Shown here: positions 1 through 10,049 of the stretch, in pieces | Position numbering within the stretch: position 1 is the first letter of the stretch | Layout: the number at the start of each line of letters is the position of its first letter | Notes under the pieces: generated by a model | Databases searched by the model: none | Told to the model about the DNA's origin: nothing | What the model saw: only the letters and a program-made list of their open reading frames with translations | Translations under genes and position numbers: made by a program | Source of the DNA: Plebeiibacterium sediminum | Lineage (GTDB): Bacteria > Bacteroidota > Bacteroidia > Bacteroidales > Marinilabiliaceae | DNA: 64,000 nt | Direction: 5' to 3' | Assembly (NCBI RefSeq): GCF_026013605.1 | Contig: NZ_JAPDPJ010000019.1 | Location: forward strand, 26,091 to 90,090

Positions 1-1
1 A

Positions 2-1165
2 ATTTGGGTAACTAAAATCAAGAATGAATTTAATAAATCGCAGTTACTAATTAATATTCAGGATAATGGAATTGGAATAGATAAAGAAAAGCAGGATAAA
101 GTTTTCGAGAGATTTTACAGGGATACTTCAAATGAGAGTAATACAACCTATGGAACCGGAATAGGACTATCTCTCACAAAGCAAATGATTGAAGTGCTAA
201 ATGGCTCAATCAGCTTGGATAGTGAAATTAATAAGGGTTCGTCCTTTAAAGTAATATTACCCATTGAAGAGGCGGATTTTCCAGAGCATGAGATACAAAC
301 AGGAGAGCGCTCAGATCAGATTTTGTTAAAAGAACGAATTGAACTTTTAAAGGATCCTAAAGGGAGCGAGCAGACATTTTTAAAAGAAGAAGTGGAAGAC
401 AATCTGGATGAAGCTAAACCTCGGTTATTGGTTGTAGATGACAATAGTGATTTGCGTGAATTTTTAGCTGAATCACTCAGTGGGACTTATCATGTACAGA
501 CTGCAATTGATGGAGAAGTAGGGTATAAAATGGCATTGGAGAAAGATTTTGATTTAATTGTAAGTGATGTAATGATGCCTAAAGTTAGTGGTTTGGAAAT
601 GTGTAAGCAATTGAAAAACAATATTCATACAAGTCATATTCCGGTAATATTACTAACCGCAAAAGGGCAGGAAGAGGATTTTGTTGAGGGATTGGAATAT
701 GGTGCCGATGATTATATTTCGAAGCCATTTAATTTGAACGTTTTACAGGCTAAAATCAGTAGTTTAATAGAGAATCGTAAGAAGTTAGCTCAACGGTATC
801 AGCAGATGGAACATAAAGAAGATCAAGCAGAGATTAAAACAAACTCGTTGGATGATGACTTTATGAATAAATTAAACCAGGTTATATCAGAAAATTATAC
901 CAATCCGGCTTTTGATATTGAAACATTCTCTTCAAAAATGTTTATGAGTAGAAGTTTATTGTATAAAAAATTGAAAGCCTTGACAAATGTTTCGCCTACG
1001 GAATATGTGAATATGTACAGACTTAAAAAATCGGTAGTTTTATTAAAAAGTAAAAAGCATCAGGTATCAGAAGTTGCCTTTATGGTAGGTTTTAATGATC
1101 CTAAATACTTTGGTCGCGTATTTAAAAAGTTCTTCAATACTTCGCCATCATCATATGTTGATTAA
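2..1165 (+). CDS. Hybrid two-component system (HTCS) sensor/regulator, C-terminal part
   Basis: The reading frame is open from the first bases of the window, so the gene begins upstream and only its C-terminal ~388 residues are seen. They hold the end of a histidine-kinase ATPase domain (DNGIGI, then GTGIGLSL), a response-regulator receiver domain whose phospho-acceptor lies in DLIVSDVMMPK (Asp codon at 566-568), and an AraC-type helix-turn-helix domain ending in FNDPKYFGRVFKKFFNTSPSSYV. This is the layout of Bacteroidetes HTCS proteins that sense oligosaccharides in the periplasm and activate polysaccharide loci. It is strikingly similar to the full-length HTCS at 16246-20580, differing mainly in the linker between kinase and receiver. 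It is convergent with the GH43 gene that follows. The ligand is not visible because the sensor half lies outside the window. Confidence 0.95.
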   Translation: MWVTKIKNEFNKSQLLINIQDNGIGIDKEKQDKVFERFYRDTSNESNTTYGTGIGLSLTKQMIEVLNGSISLDSEINKGSSFKVILPIEEADFPEHEIQTGERSDQILLKERIELLKDPKGSEQTFLKEEVEDNLDEAKPRLLVVDDNSDLREFLAESLSGTYHVQTAIDGEVGYKMALEKDFDLIVSDVMMPKVSGLEMCKQLKNNIHTSHIPVILLTAKGQEEDFVEGLEYGADDYISKPFNLNVLQAKISSLIENRKKLAQRYQQMEHKEDQAEIKTNSLDDDFMNKLNQVISENYTNPAFDIETFSSKMFMSRSLLYKKLKALTNVSPTEYVNMYRLKKSVVLLKSKKHQVSEVAFMVGFNDPKYFGRVFKKFFNTSPSSYVD

Positions 1166-1190
1166 GCACTTTTAAAATGCTAAAACATAA

Positions 1191-1222
1191 AAAAGAGGAT
1201 AACCATCTGGCTATCCTCTTTT
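1191..1222. terminator. Bidirectional rho-independent terminator
   Basis: AAAAGAGGATA and TATCCTCTTTT form an 11-bp stem around a 10-nt loop. A-rich and T-rich flanks let it serve the HTCS gene on the plus strand and the convergent GH43 gene on the minus strand. Confidence 0.85.
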
Positions 1223-1242
1223 GATATAATCAAAGCTTTTTT

Positions 1243-2862
1243 TTAGTTTACTTTCTTACCCCATAAAGATCTGCCATTACCAGATATACCAGAGTATACA
1301 ATGGTAAGTTCTCTTGGGTCTGCCTCCCAGTCTAATTCTCTTTCTACACAAAGTTGTGTAGAACCAATAGTCAGGATTTTTTTCGTAGCATCAAATGACC
1401 ATGTTCCGGTTAATGCACCAGAAGCTTTGTGGTCTGATGATAAATTTAAGGAAACAGAAGTTTGTTGATTCTGGAATGAATAGTTAAGCGTAATATGCTC
1501 CCAAGAACCCAATAATTCATCTTCACTGATTTCTTTTTCAGGAGCAGCAGCGTAGCGCTCAGGCATTACCACAGGCCATCCATCTTCTGTCCATCGGATT
1601 TTTCTTACTTGTCCCATCATAATCGCGTTACTATAGGCGTTGCCTCCTGTATTTGCAGGTAAACGTCCTTGCGAAGAGTAAAACCATTCACCGGTAGTTT
1701 CATTTTGAAATACACCACAGTGAGAAATACCAACCCAGCCAGAATGATTTTTAAAAGCGTATGGATGCGTGATGATTGGATAAATTTCGCCACCATTTGT
1801 AATATCACTACCATCATAACTGTAATAAGGACCGTCTACATTTCTTGATCTACAAACTCTGGTGTTGTATGCCACAGAAAGTTCATCGTAAGCTAAAAAC
1901 ATATAGTAATAGCCTGTATTTTCATTGTAAACAACTTCAGGTCCTTCAGAAGCTTGCCATCTTGAACCTGAAGATCTTGTATAAAGAGGTTTTCCCCATG
2001 TTGATTCATTATTGATATCAAATTCGTTTAAAGGAAGTCCTGTTTCTGCATCTAGTTGAATAGCAGCAATTCCACTATGCCATGAACCATAAATCAACCA
2101 GTGTTCACCTTCAGGAGTAACAATATAGGAAGGGTCAATGGCATTAAACTTAAAATATCCACTCCAGTCATTTCTTGAGTCTCTTGACCAATCGTTACCT
2201 CTGTCAGAAACCGAACAAACTACCATTCCCTTGTCTTCCCAGGTATTCATCAATAAACTGGTTGATTCCATCATTCCGATATAGGCTCTTTCGGTCCAGG
2301 TGTAATCAAAGTTCTCAGCGGTATTTGGTAGTCCGTTTCCAATATAGTTGTCAACAACAATACTGTAATACATTCTGTATTTGTCGCCAACTTTACGAAC
2401 AGAAGGTGCCCAGTGACCAAAAACCGGATTTGTAATAGGATCTAATCCTACTCTTGAACGTTGATCGTTTAGTGTATCCACAACCCATTCCGGAGTTTGA
2501 GACATTGCCATGCCTTCAAATTTCCAATTTACCAAATCTTCTGATTTTCTATATAAAAAGTGTCCATGTCCATCATGTGCATTTCCATACGAAGCATCAG
2601 TTCCATACATGTAATAGTATTTACCATCATAAACAACAGAAGGGTCATGTACATTTGCCAGATTCCAACGAGCTCTTAAATCCCATGATGCAATGGAGGC
2701 ATAATCATCAGCATATGTTGGCGCAACATAATCAGGAAACATCTCTTCTTCTTTTTCCTCTTCCTCAGTTTTTTTTGAGTCGTCTGGTGTATCGCTATCT
2801 TTTGAACATCCATATGCTATAAATATGGATGCAAATAAGATTAAAAATAATTTTTTTTTCAT
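1243..2862 (-). CDS. GH43 family arabinanase-like lipoprotein
   Basis: Predicted lipoprotein: hydrophobic n-terminus ending in YGC (Cys19), then an acidic, Lys/Glu-rich tether, so it probably sits on the outer membrane. The five-bladed GH43 core shows the three expected acidic residues: base Asp73 in VHDPSVV, pKa modulator Asp243 in NAIDPSY, and acid Glu309 in EGPEVVY. HWAPSV and a conserved GISHCGVF histidine resemble the calcium-binding site of endo-1,5-alpha-L-arabinanases. The last ~90 residues resemble the small GH43_C domain that follows long arabinanases. It lies downstream of the SusCD operon but behind a terminator, so it probably has its own promoter. Arabinan as substrate is inferred from the family; subfamily was not tested. 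Confidence 0.88.
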   Translation of the reverse strand: MKKKLFLILFASIFIAYGCSKDSDTPDDSKKTEEEEKEEEMFPDYVAPTYADDYASIASWDLRARWNLANVHDPSVVYDGKYYYMYGTDASYGNAHDGHGHFLYRKSEDLVNWKFEGMAMSQTPEWVVDTLNDQRSRVGLDPITNPVFGHWAPSVRKVGDKYRMYYSIVVDNYIGNGLPNTAENFDYTWTERAYIGMMESTSLLMNTWEDKGMVVCSVSDRGNDWSRDSRNDWSGYFKFNAIDPSYIVTPEGEHWLIYGSWHSGIAAIQLDAETGLPLNEFDINNESTWGKPLYTRSSGSRWQASEGPEVVYNENTGYYYMFLAYDELSVAYNTRVCRSRNVDGPYYSYDGSDITNGGEIYPIITHPYAFKNHSGWVGISHCGVFQNETTGEWFYSSQGRLPANTGGNAYSNAIMMGQVRKIRWTEDGWPVVMPERYAAAPEKEISEDELLGSWEHITLNYSFQNQQTSVSLNLSSDHKASGALTGTWSFDATKKILTIGSTQLCVERELDWEADPRELTIVYSGISGNGRSLWGKKVN

Positions 2863-3170
2863 CTATAAATTTTGATTTAAAATGCCACAACAACCCACTG
2901 TAAACTTCTTTCTCTCCTTTGAATAGATATACCTTGTTGTGATCGATTTATACTATCTTTTATTATTTCACAATATCAAAATAAGCTAATAATTAAGTGT
3001 TTTAGGTGGACTATATTTTATTTCATGTAGAGATATAGATAATATTATTGTTTATAAAATAAACAGATTTAAAATACATTAGTTTATAAGGGTATAATGT
3101 GTTTGTATACAGTGATTTATATGAGTGGAAATTTGGACGTCAGATTGGATTGTTTCTTCACAAAATATCG
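2863..3170. other. Intergenic region upstream of the GH43 gene
   Basis: About 310 AT-rich bases with no open frame. I found no exact TAnnTTTG box on the minus strand, so the promoter is unresolved. GTGGACTAT at 3006-3014 weakly resembles the candidate HTCS motif GTGGATWATT proposed for 15886-15916. Confidence 0.4.
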
Positions 3171-3210
3171 CAAAAAAAAACCGCAAAGGATAAAACATCC
3201 TTTGCGGTTT
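3171..3210 (-). terminator. Strong terminator closing the SusCD operon
   Basis: AAACCGCAAAGGAT (3178-3191) pairs perfectly with ATCCTTTGCGGTTT (3197-3210) around a 5-nt loop. On the minus strand a run of T follows the stem. It lies directly downstream of the SusD stop codon. Confidence 0.93.
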
Positions 3211-3235
3211 TAATATTAAAAAAAGCTATCTAGTA

Positions 3236-5026
3236 TTAATTCTCTGAACTTTGACCTAATTCCCAACCTGGGTTTTGACCTAAGTTAGGCGCTCTTTTAA
3301 CTTCGCTATCTGGTAAAGGAAAACGATAGTTTTTAGGACTTGTAAAAGAACGGGTAGGGTGTGCTTCAGCTTTTCTGTATTCAAATGAAGGATTTTCAGG
3401 ATTTGTAACAGTTACTCCATAAAGGTTATAATATTGTTTATAATATGGATTTCCTGTTTCAGAAGTAATTGTTTGATCTTCAAAAATCATCCAACGACGC
3501 TCATCAAAGAATCTATGATCTTCAAAACAAAGTTCAATACGTCTTTCATTTCTGATTCTTTCACGTAATTCAGCTTTTGTCATACCTGAATAAGCAGGCA
3601 TTCCAACACGAGCTCTAAGTTGATTGATGTACGCATAAGCAGCACCAGGACCTTCAGATTCGTTAATAGCTTCAGCAGCGTTTAATAGAATCTCTCCAAA
3701 TCTGAAAATTGGGAATACGTGGTCTTTAGCAGTACCCAATTTAAAAGAAATGTTATGAAGGAATTTCTTTGTATAATAACCAGTTAAAGTACCTCCGTGT
3801 AATTCCTGATAATCTACACCGTCAGGAGAAGAAACATCTACCATACGATATTCTTCGTTTTCGATATCTCCCCACATAGATCCATGGTGAAGAATAGTTT
3901 GCTCAAGACGAGGGTCTCGATTTGCATATGGATCTTGTGGATCGTATGATGGATCTTCATCAATAGGTAAACCATTAGCAGTTTCGTAACAATCTACTAA
4001 GTTTTGAGTAGGATTTGTACGACCTACAGAGTTTAGAGAACCACTAAAACCACAAGGAGCAAGGAATGACTCAATTGCATTTGTACGCCATGCAGAACGG
4101 GATAAAATAAACTCGTTATTCAATCTTGGAGCATCAGATGCAAAACATTCGTAATAATCATTGTCTGGATTTCCAGTTTCGTATAGACGGTATGGATTGC
4201 TTGACTGATTATTTGCATTAAGAAAATCTCTTGCTGCCTGAGCTGCATCTGCCCAGTATGAAGCATCGTTATTTGGATTGTTTAATGCAGATGCACGATA
4301 TAGCAATGCTCTTGATTTTAGAGCATATGCAGCAGCACCATTCACACGACCCCAATTTACCACTTCATTGGAGTATCTGAATGGAAGTTCATCTTTAATT
4401 AAGTCACACTGATCAGCAACCCATTTTAAAGCATCTGCAGCATTTGTACGCTCCATATTCATTGCTCCCGGATTTCCCAAGTCAAATACAATTGGTGTAC
4501 CTTCTTCGTTTTCGCCAATGATTGGAGCATCACCAAACCAACGAACTAATTCAAAATGGAAAATGGCACGAAGCAATTGAGCTTCTGCTAAATATCTGTC
4601 AAATAGTCTGTTGTCATCACCATCTTTAACAGCATTCCCAACAACACCTTCTCTGGCATTTTTTAGGAACTGATTTGTTTTTCTGATGGCACTTACATTG
4701 CTGTTCCAAAATCCAAGTAAAGGGTGATTAGTAGCATCGTAACTATCAGATAATACACCATGATAATAATGCACGTTCCAGTAAGAAACGGCATTATCAG
4801 TCATACAATCACGTGATGCACCTAAAAACTGACCATTAGTATAACCACTAAATCCGTCCGGCAAATTGGTATATATGTTAGCCAAAAAGCCTCGCGTATT
4901 ATCTTTATTAGAGAATACTTGTTCTTCCGACATCGAAAGGTCGTATTCTTTATCAAGATAATCGCTACATGAAAACAAGGCAAAGGCTACTAATGCACTT
5001 GTAATATATGTTGTTAACTTATTCAT
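3236..5026 (-). CDS. SusD/RagB family outer-membrane lipoprotein (pair 2)
   Basis: A 596-residue lipoprotein with signal peptide and lipobox ending FSC (Cys20), followed by the typical SDYLDKEYDLSMSEEQVF start. Length, the TPR-rich helical pattern (EAQLLRAIFHFELVRWFGDAPII), the FRFGEILLNAAEAINE block and the FPLPDSEVKRAPNLGQNPGW tail are standard for SusD. SusD proteins cap the SusC barrel and bind glycan. The gene follows its SusC partner by 20 bp and is the last gene before a strong terminator. The ligand, probably arabino-oligosaccharide, is inferred only from the GH43 neighbours. Confidence 0.95.
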   Translation of the reverse strand: MNKLTTYITSALVAFALFSCSDYLDKEYDLSMSEEQVFSNKDNTRGFLANIYTNLPDGFSGYTNGQFLGASRDCMTDNAVSYWNVHYYHGVLSDSYDATNHPLLGFWNSNVSAIRKTNQFLKNAREGVVGNAVKDGDDNRLFDRYLAEAQLLRAIFHFELVRWFGDAPIIGENEEGTPIVFDLGNPGAMNMERTNAADALKWVADQCDLIKDELPFRYSNEVVNWGRVNGAAAYALKSRALLYRASALNNPNNDASYWADAAQAARDFLNANNQSSNPYRLYETGNPDNDYYECFASDAPRLNNEFILSRSAWRTNAIESFLAPCGFSGSLNSVGRTNPTQNLVDCYETANGLPIDEDPSYDPQDPYANRDPRLEQTILHHGSMWGDIENEEYRMVDVSSPDGVDYQELHGGTLTGYYTKKFLHNISFKLGTAKDHVFPIFRFGEILLNAAEAINESEGPGAAYAYINQLRARVGMPAYSGMTKAELRERIRNERRIELCFEDHRFFDERRWMIFEDQTITSETGNPYYKQYYNLYGVTVTNPENPSFEYRKAEAHPTRSFTSPKNYRFPLPDSEVKRAPNLGQNPGWELGQSSEN

Positions 5027-5046
5027 TTTTAATACTGTTTATCAAA

Positions 5047-8000
5047 TTAGAAACCTATTTTCACACCCACTGAGAAAGAACGAGTTTTAGGATACCACCA
5101 TACAAAACTCATTGGTTTTTCAGGATCAACATCATCAGGTAAATCGCTAAAAGTATGTAAGTTATAACCACTTAAGTAAATTCTGCATTGAGTCATATTT
5201 ACTTTTGAAATTAGGTTCTTAGGTAAAGAATATCCAATTTCAACGTTACGAAGAGATAAGAAATTACCGTTTCTAACCCAAATATCATTTTGGTATGTAC
5301 CAGAACCTCTATCACTATCAATAGTGTTATAACCTCCATAAGTAGGACGAGGATAAAGTGCATTAATATTTCGGGAATCAGTTGGGTCATCATTGTAATA
5401 TCCCCAGGCTTTTGTTACCTCATGAGTACCCATGTTACTCCATCCTGAGAAACTGATTGCTGGAGATAAGAATACAGAACGATTCAAATAAGCTGTCATT
5501 AACACACGAGCATCAAAACCTTTCCACTCAAAACCAATGTTTAATGATGGAATTAATTCAGGAATGATAGTATATGTATCAGGAGTCATATCGTTAGAGT
5601 CAATCTTACGGTCGCCATCTAAATCTTTAAATACAGCTGTACCTAAAGCCTGACCTGTACCTGATGCAGTGTGATAAGGATATTTTTCAGGATTGTCAAT
5701 AGCATCCTGATGACTGGTAGCTACTTTTGAAGGATCATCAGCCCATTTTTCAAACTTATAAATGTTCCATCCACCAATAGAGTTGTTAAATGCATTTTCA
5801 TATAAGCCAGCAACAGAAGTATTATCATAAATTCTGTTTCCAGTTTTACGCTGCCATGGAACATTAGGTTCCAACTCATCCATTTCGGTAATTTTGTTGG
5901 TATTCCATGTCACCATTCCTTGAACATAGTATTTAAAGTCTCCAATGTGGTTTTGGTGTCCTAGAGAAACTTCAAAACCTCTACTTTCAACTTTACCATA
6001 TGAATCATCAGGAGCAGAAACTCCTAATAAAGCAGGAACAGTAGAACGAGTTACCAAAATATTGGAACGCCATTCTTTAAATACATCAATAGAACCAAAA
6101 AGCTTCTTCTTGTAAACATCAAAGTCTAAACCTAAGTTTACCATGTCAGATAATTCCCACTTACTATTTAAGTTACCAGCTTTACTTTCGTAAAATCCAC
6201 CAACATTAGCTCCACCTTCATTTCCAAAAGTGTATCCACCACCAGAAGCATAAGTACCTTGGAAAGGATATCTTCCAGCTCCGGTATTAGCTTGTCCTGA
6301 GCGACCAAAAGAAGCTCTTAATTTTAATAAATCGATGTTTTTGTTTTGTAAGAAAGACTCTTCAGAAAGAACCCAACCTACAGAACCTCCAGGGAAAATA
6401 TCAAAACGCTCACCTTCAGCAAAGTTATCACAACCCATATAAGATACATTACCAGATAAAATATATCTGTTATCGTAGATATAAGTAGCCTGACCGTTAT
6501 AAGATAAGTAACGGTTTGAAGATGTAGAACCATGCGATACATTTTTATATGTACGAATGAAGGCTTGTGCATTTACAGCATGTTTTCCAAAAGTTTTATC
6601 ATAACCCAAACCAGCTCTAAAGTTGATGTTATAGTAATAATCTCTTGGAGAAGTAGATGGGTTTGATAATGCCGAATAAGTTGAGAAACGAGTATATTCA
6701 TACTCCGATACATCAGTTACGTCAGCATTGTAATCGTAATTAAAAGAGTTTACGTTGTTCGACTGTCTTGAGTTAAAAGTCTCATAAGAGTCAAAACTTA
6801 CAATTGCGTTCGCTTTTAATCCATCAACAACATCACTTAAATCACCAGTAATATTTACGGTACTGTAAACATTTCTACGACGGTTTTTATTGATACCAGA
6901 AGATGCTAATAAACGTCCTGCATTGGCAGCTGTACTTGAAGCATAAATACTACCATCAGGGTTGTAAACAGGTTCCATTGGGTTTGCCTCAACAGCACCA
7001 AAGGTTACAATACTAAATACACCTGTTAAAGGCTGTGAGATATTGTCGATACGACCACCTAAGTCTAAAGAAACATTCAATCTTTTTGTTACATCAATAT
7101 CGATATTTGATCTTAAGTTGTAACGATTTAATTTATGCTGAGTACTAAAGTTGCTGTTATATTCAGTCCATTTGTCGTTCCACATACCAGATTGATACAT
7201 GTGAGACATAGATACAAAATAACGAGCCGTTTTGTTTCCACCACTAATCGTTAAGTTTGTTTTAGTTTGAGGTGCTGCATCTCTATATAATTCGTCATAC
7301 CAGTTGGTATTAAAATATTTATATTGATCCATACCTTCAAGTTTTTCGCCATTACTTACGCGACGGTACATTTCAATTTGATCATCAGTATAAAGAGGGT
7401 CTTTTCCGTCCAAATATCTAACCTGGTTACGGGTTAAAGCCATATTATACGAGTTCTGAGTTTCCATTTTACCAGTAAGAGTCTGAATACCTACTTCCTG
7501 GTTCAATGTAATTTTTGTACGTCCAGCTTCTCCACGTTTAGTGCTAACCACAATGGCACCGTTGGCACCTCTCATACCATAAATAGCAGTAGCGGCAGCA
7601 TCTTTTAAAATAGTGATATTTTCAATAGGATATGCATCCAGGAATGATAAATCCCTTTCTACGTCATCAACAATAACAAGTGGAGAACGTGCATTTCTGT
7701 TCATCGTTCTAAGACCACGAATATAAATAGCAGTTTCTGACCATCCTGGCTCACTTGCCCATTCGTAAGTAGCTACACCACTAACAGTAGAAGTAAAAGC
7801 ATTTTGTAATACTGTAATAGGGTATTTTTCTAACTCCTCACCAGTTACAACCGAAGTAGCTTCTGTTACAAATTTCTTTTGTTTTCTACCAAAAGCAACA
7901 GGAGTAGTGTGTGCATATTCATCACTATCAGGCTCTAATACAACTTCAAATTTGTCGTTAAATACAGCCTTTGCAGATGCGTTTTTATAACCAATTAATG

Positions 8001-8247
8001 TAAAAATGATTTCATCACTTGGCTTTACAGATTTCAAACTAAAGTTACCGTCTTTGTCAGACAAAACGATTTTACTGGATTCTGCGATATTAACAACAAC
8101 ACCCGAAACAGGATTCCCTTCTGGATCAACTATTCGTCCATTTAAAACTTTTTCCTCTTGCGCAAATGTTGTAATCGCAGTCAGGAAAAATATGCCTATC
8201 AGCAAAAGCTTAAAAGCTCGTGCCGAATAATTATTTATGTTTTTCAT
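5047..8247 (-). CDS. SusC/RagA family TonB-dependent transporter (pair 2)
   Basis: The start is placed at ATG 8247 (MKNINNYSARAFKLLLIG) rather than four codons upstream, because it gives a normal signal peptide ending TFAQ. After it comes a carboxypeptidase-regulatory-like domain (LNGRIVDPEGNPVSGVVV), then the plug domain (VIVDDVERDLSFLDAYPIENITILKDAAATAIYGMRGANG), then a 22-strand-type barrel ending in SFSVGVKIGF. It lacks the EEVVVVGYG stretch found in the other SusC of this operon, which suggests a diverged TonB-box region. It imports oligosaccharides with the SusD lid encoded 20 bp downstream. Two non-identical SusCD pairs in tandem suggest they handle different lengths or branching patterns of the substrate; that is inference. 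Confidence 0.95.
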   Translation of the reverse strand: MKNINNYSARAFKLLLIGIFFLTAITTFAQEEKVLNGRIVDPEGNPVSGVVVNIAESSKIVLSDKDGNFSLKSVKPSDEIIFTLIGYKNASAKAVFNDKFEVVLEPDSDEYAHTTPVAFGRKQKKFVTEATSVVTGEELEKYPITVLQNAFTSTVSGVATYEWASEPGWSETAIYIRGLRTMNRNARSPLVIVDDVERDLSFLDAYPIENITILKDAAATAIYGMRGANGAIVVSTKRGEAGRTKITLNQEVGIQTLTGKMETQNSYNMALTRNQVRYLDGKDPLYTDDQIEMYRRVSNGEKLEGMDQYKYFNTNWYDELYRDAAPQTKTNLTISGGNKTARYFVSMSHMYQSGMWNDKWTEYNSNFSTQHKLNRYNLRSNIDIDVTKRLNVSLDLGGRIDNISQPLTGVFSIVTFGAVEANPMEPVYNPDGSIYASSTAANAGRLLASSGINKNRRRNVYSTVNITGDLSDVVDGLKANAIVSFDSYETFNSRQSNNVNSFNYDYNADVTDVSEYEYTRFSTYSALSNPSTSPRDYYYNINFRAGLGYDKTFGKHAVNAQAFIRTYKNVSHGSTSSNRYLSYNGQATYIYDNRYILSGNVSYMGCDNFAEGERFDIFPGGSVGWVLSEESFLQNKNIDLLKLRASFGRSGQANTGAGRYPFQGTYASGGGYTFGNEGGANVGGFYESKAGNLNSKWELSDMVNLGLDFDVYKKKLFGSIDVFKEWRSNILVTRSTVPALLGVSAPDDSYGKVESRGFEVSLGHQNHIGDFKYYVQGMVTWNTNKITEMDELEPNVPWQRKTGNRIYDNTSVAGLYENAFNNSIGGWNIYKFEKWADDPSKVATSHQDAIDNPEKYPYHTASGTGQALGTAVFKDLDGDRKIDSNDMTPDTYTIIPELIPSLNIGFEWKGFDARVLMTAYLNRSVFLSPAISFSGWSNMGTHEVTKAWGYYNDDPTDSRNINALYPRPTYGGYNTIDSDRGSGTYQNDIWVRNGNFLSLRNVEIGYSLPKNLISKVNMTQCRIYLSGYNLHTFSDLPDDVDPEKPMSFVWWYPKTRSFSVGVKIGF

Positions 8248-8279
8248 TATATTCCACATAGTATAACTCGATTAAAGGA

Positions 8280-10043
8280 TTACCATCCTGGATTGTTTTC
8301 AATATCTGTTTTCCAAACTTCTGCTTCAGGAATAGGATATAGATACATTTTATCTTCAAACACACGTTTTTGTGCAACTTTTCGTGAAATAGTACCATCT
8401 GCGGCAATGTTAACGCCGTAAATGTCGCGCGAAAGAGCTTTAGTTGCTACATTCCAACGACGAACATCCCAGAATCTGTGTTCTTCAAAAGCAAATTCCA
8501 CAGATCTTTCTTTTCTGATGAAATTTCTCATGTTTGTTTGAGAAGAAGTTAATTCTGCTCTGTCTTCAACATTACCTGTAATGCCGGCACGGTGACGAAT
8601 GGCATTTAAAGCATCGTAAACTTCAGTTGAAGGACCGTTGATTTCATTCATTGCTTCTGCGTAGTTTAAAAGAATCTCAGCATAACGAATAAAAATCCAG
8701 TTGCGGTAGCTTGATCCTGAATGATTATCACCTAATATGGTTTCAGGAATATATTTACGCACATAGTATCCGGTTGGAGTTGCATTGGCGTTTCCAATTG
8801 GATTATCACGTTGACCTAAAATTACATTAATAATTCCGTCATCACCCCATTCTACACCTTGATACAATACACTAGCAGCAAGACGAGGGTCTCTGTTTGT
8901 CCAAAGAGTTGCTTCATCGTATCCACTAGCTGCATTTACTGCTGGAGTTGATGTTCCGTTGTAAACAGGAGCTCCGGTTTCGTCATAAGTAGTAAAAGGT
9001 GATGAACCATCTACCATGTCGTACATGTCGATAAGGTTTTGAGAAGGACATAATCCTCCGTTACCACCTTCTCCAACAGGAGTATCATCAGAAATAGATC
9101 CCCAACCAATAGTTCCATCGTTTCTGTAGAAAATAACTTCGTTATTTTGTCCACTGTATGGAGTTCTTAATATACTGTTAGTATAGGCTGTTTTACCATC
9201 AGCATCCTGGAAAAGACCATAGTTAGTACCGTAATCATCCATAAAACTTTTGGCAGCATAAGCAGCTTCATCCCAGGTAATACCTGATTCACTGCTATAA
9301 CGGTCACTAGCCATATATAACATGATTCTTGAATATAAAGCTCTTGCCATTGGCATACTGATACGACCAGCATTGGCTGATTTGAAACCATCATCATATG
9401 ATAATAGTCCTGCTTCACACTCACTAAGCTCTGTTAAAACAAAATCAACTACATATTCTTTAGTTGTTGGACGGGTAGTGTAACCAGTTAAAAGATCACC
9501 TTCCGGATCAAGAACATCAGTAACAATAGGAATAGGTCCGTAGCGTAAAAACATTTCCCAATAGAAATAAGCACGTAAAAATCTTGCTTCAGAACTATAG
9601 TTAAGTTTATCGATAGCATATTTCTCGTCACTTAAATCAACAGGTTGAGGAACATTTTCGATGCGGTTAAGTAACATGTTACATTTACGAATACCTCTGT
9701 AATAATGCTCCCAGGTAGCAACTAACTCATTGTATCCACCACCACCGTAGTAGTTACCAATATTAAAAGATGTACGCACACCTGCGCTAGCATAACTGGT
9801 TTCAGCTAAATCAGTAGCTGCATCTAACCAGGAACGATTAATTCTTCTGGCTCCGTGACGTAGGAAATTGTAAGTGTCAAAATGAAACTGTCTTGTAGTT
9901 TCCCAGTCACTAAAAACCTGCTCTTCTGTTAACTCATTACTCGGCTGTTTATCAAGAAAGTCTCCAAACATATCTTCACATGAAGTTAATGTAAGGGCTG
10001 ACATTCCTAATACGCCAATTATATATAATAAAACTTTATTCAT
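8280..10043 (-). CDS. SusD/RagB family outer-membrane lipoprotein (pair 1)
   Basis: A 587-residue lipoprotein with a lipobox at TSC (Cys22) followed by EDMFGDFLDKQPSNELTEEQVF. Typical SusD signatures include EARFLRAYFYWEMFLRYGPIPIV, FIRYAEILLNYAEAMNE, EERRFWDVRRW-like EEHRFWDVRRW, and the closing YPIPEAEV...NPGW. It starts 6 bp after the upstream SusC stop, as expected for a translationally linked pair. It differs clearly in sequence from the SusD at 3236-5026, so the two pairs are not a recent duplication. Confidence 0.95.
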   Translation of the reverse strand: MNKVLLYIIGVLGMSALTLTSCEDMFGDFLDKQPSNELTEEQVFSDWETTRQFHFDTYNFLRHGARRINRSWLDAATDLAETSYASAGVRTSFNIGNYYGGGGYNELVATWEHYYRGIRKCNMLLNRIENVPQPVDLSDEKYAIDKLNYSSEARFLRAYFYWEMFLRYGPIPIVTDVLDPEGDLLTGYTTRPTTKEYVVDFVLTELSECEAGLLSYDDGFKSANAGRISMPMARALYSRIMLYMASDRYSSESGITWDEAAYAAKSFMDDYGTNYGLFQDADGKTAYTNSILRTPYSGQNNEVIFYRNDGTIGWGSISDDTPVGEGGNGGLCPSQNLIDMYDMVDGSSPFTTYDETGAPVYNGTSTPAVNAASGYDEATLWTNRDPRLAASVLYQGVEWGDDGIINVILGQRDNPIGNANATPTGYYVRKYIPETILGDNHSGSSYRNWIFIRYAEILLNYAEAMNEINGPSTEVYDALNAIRHRAGITGNVEDRAELTSSQTNMRNFIRKERSVEFAFEEHRFWDVRRWNVATKALSRDIYGVNIAADGTISRKVAQKRVFEDKMYLYPIPEAEVWKTDIENNPGW

Positions 10044-10049
10044 GACTTG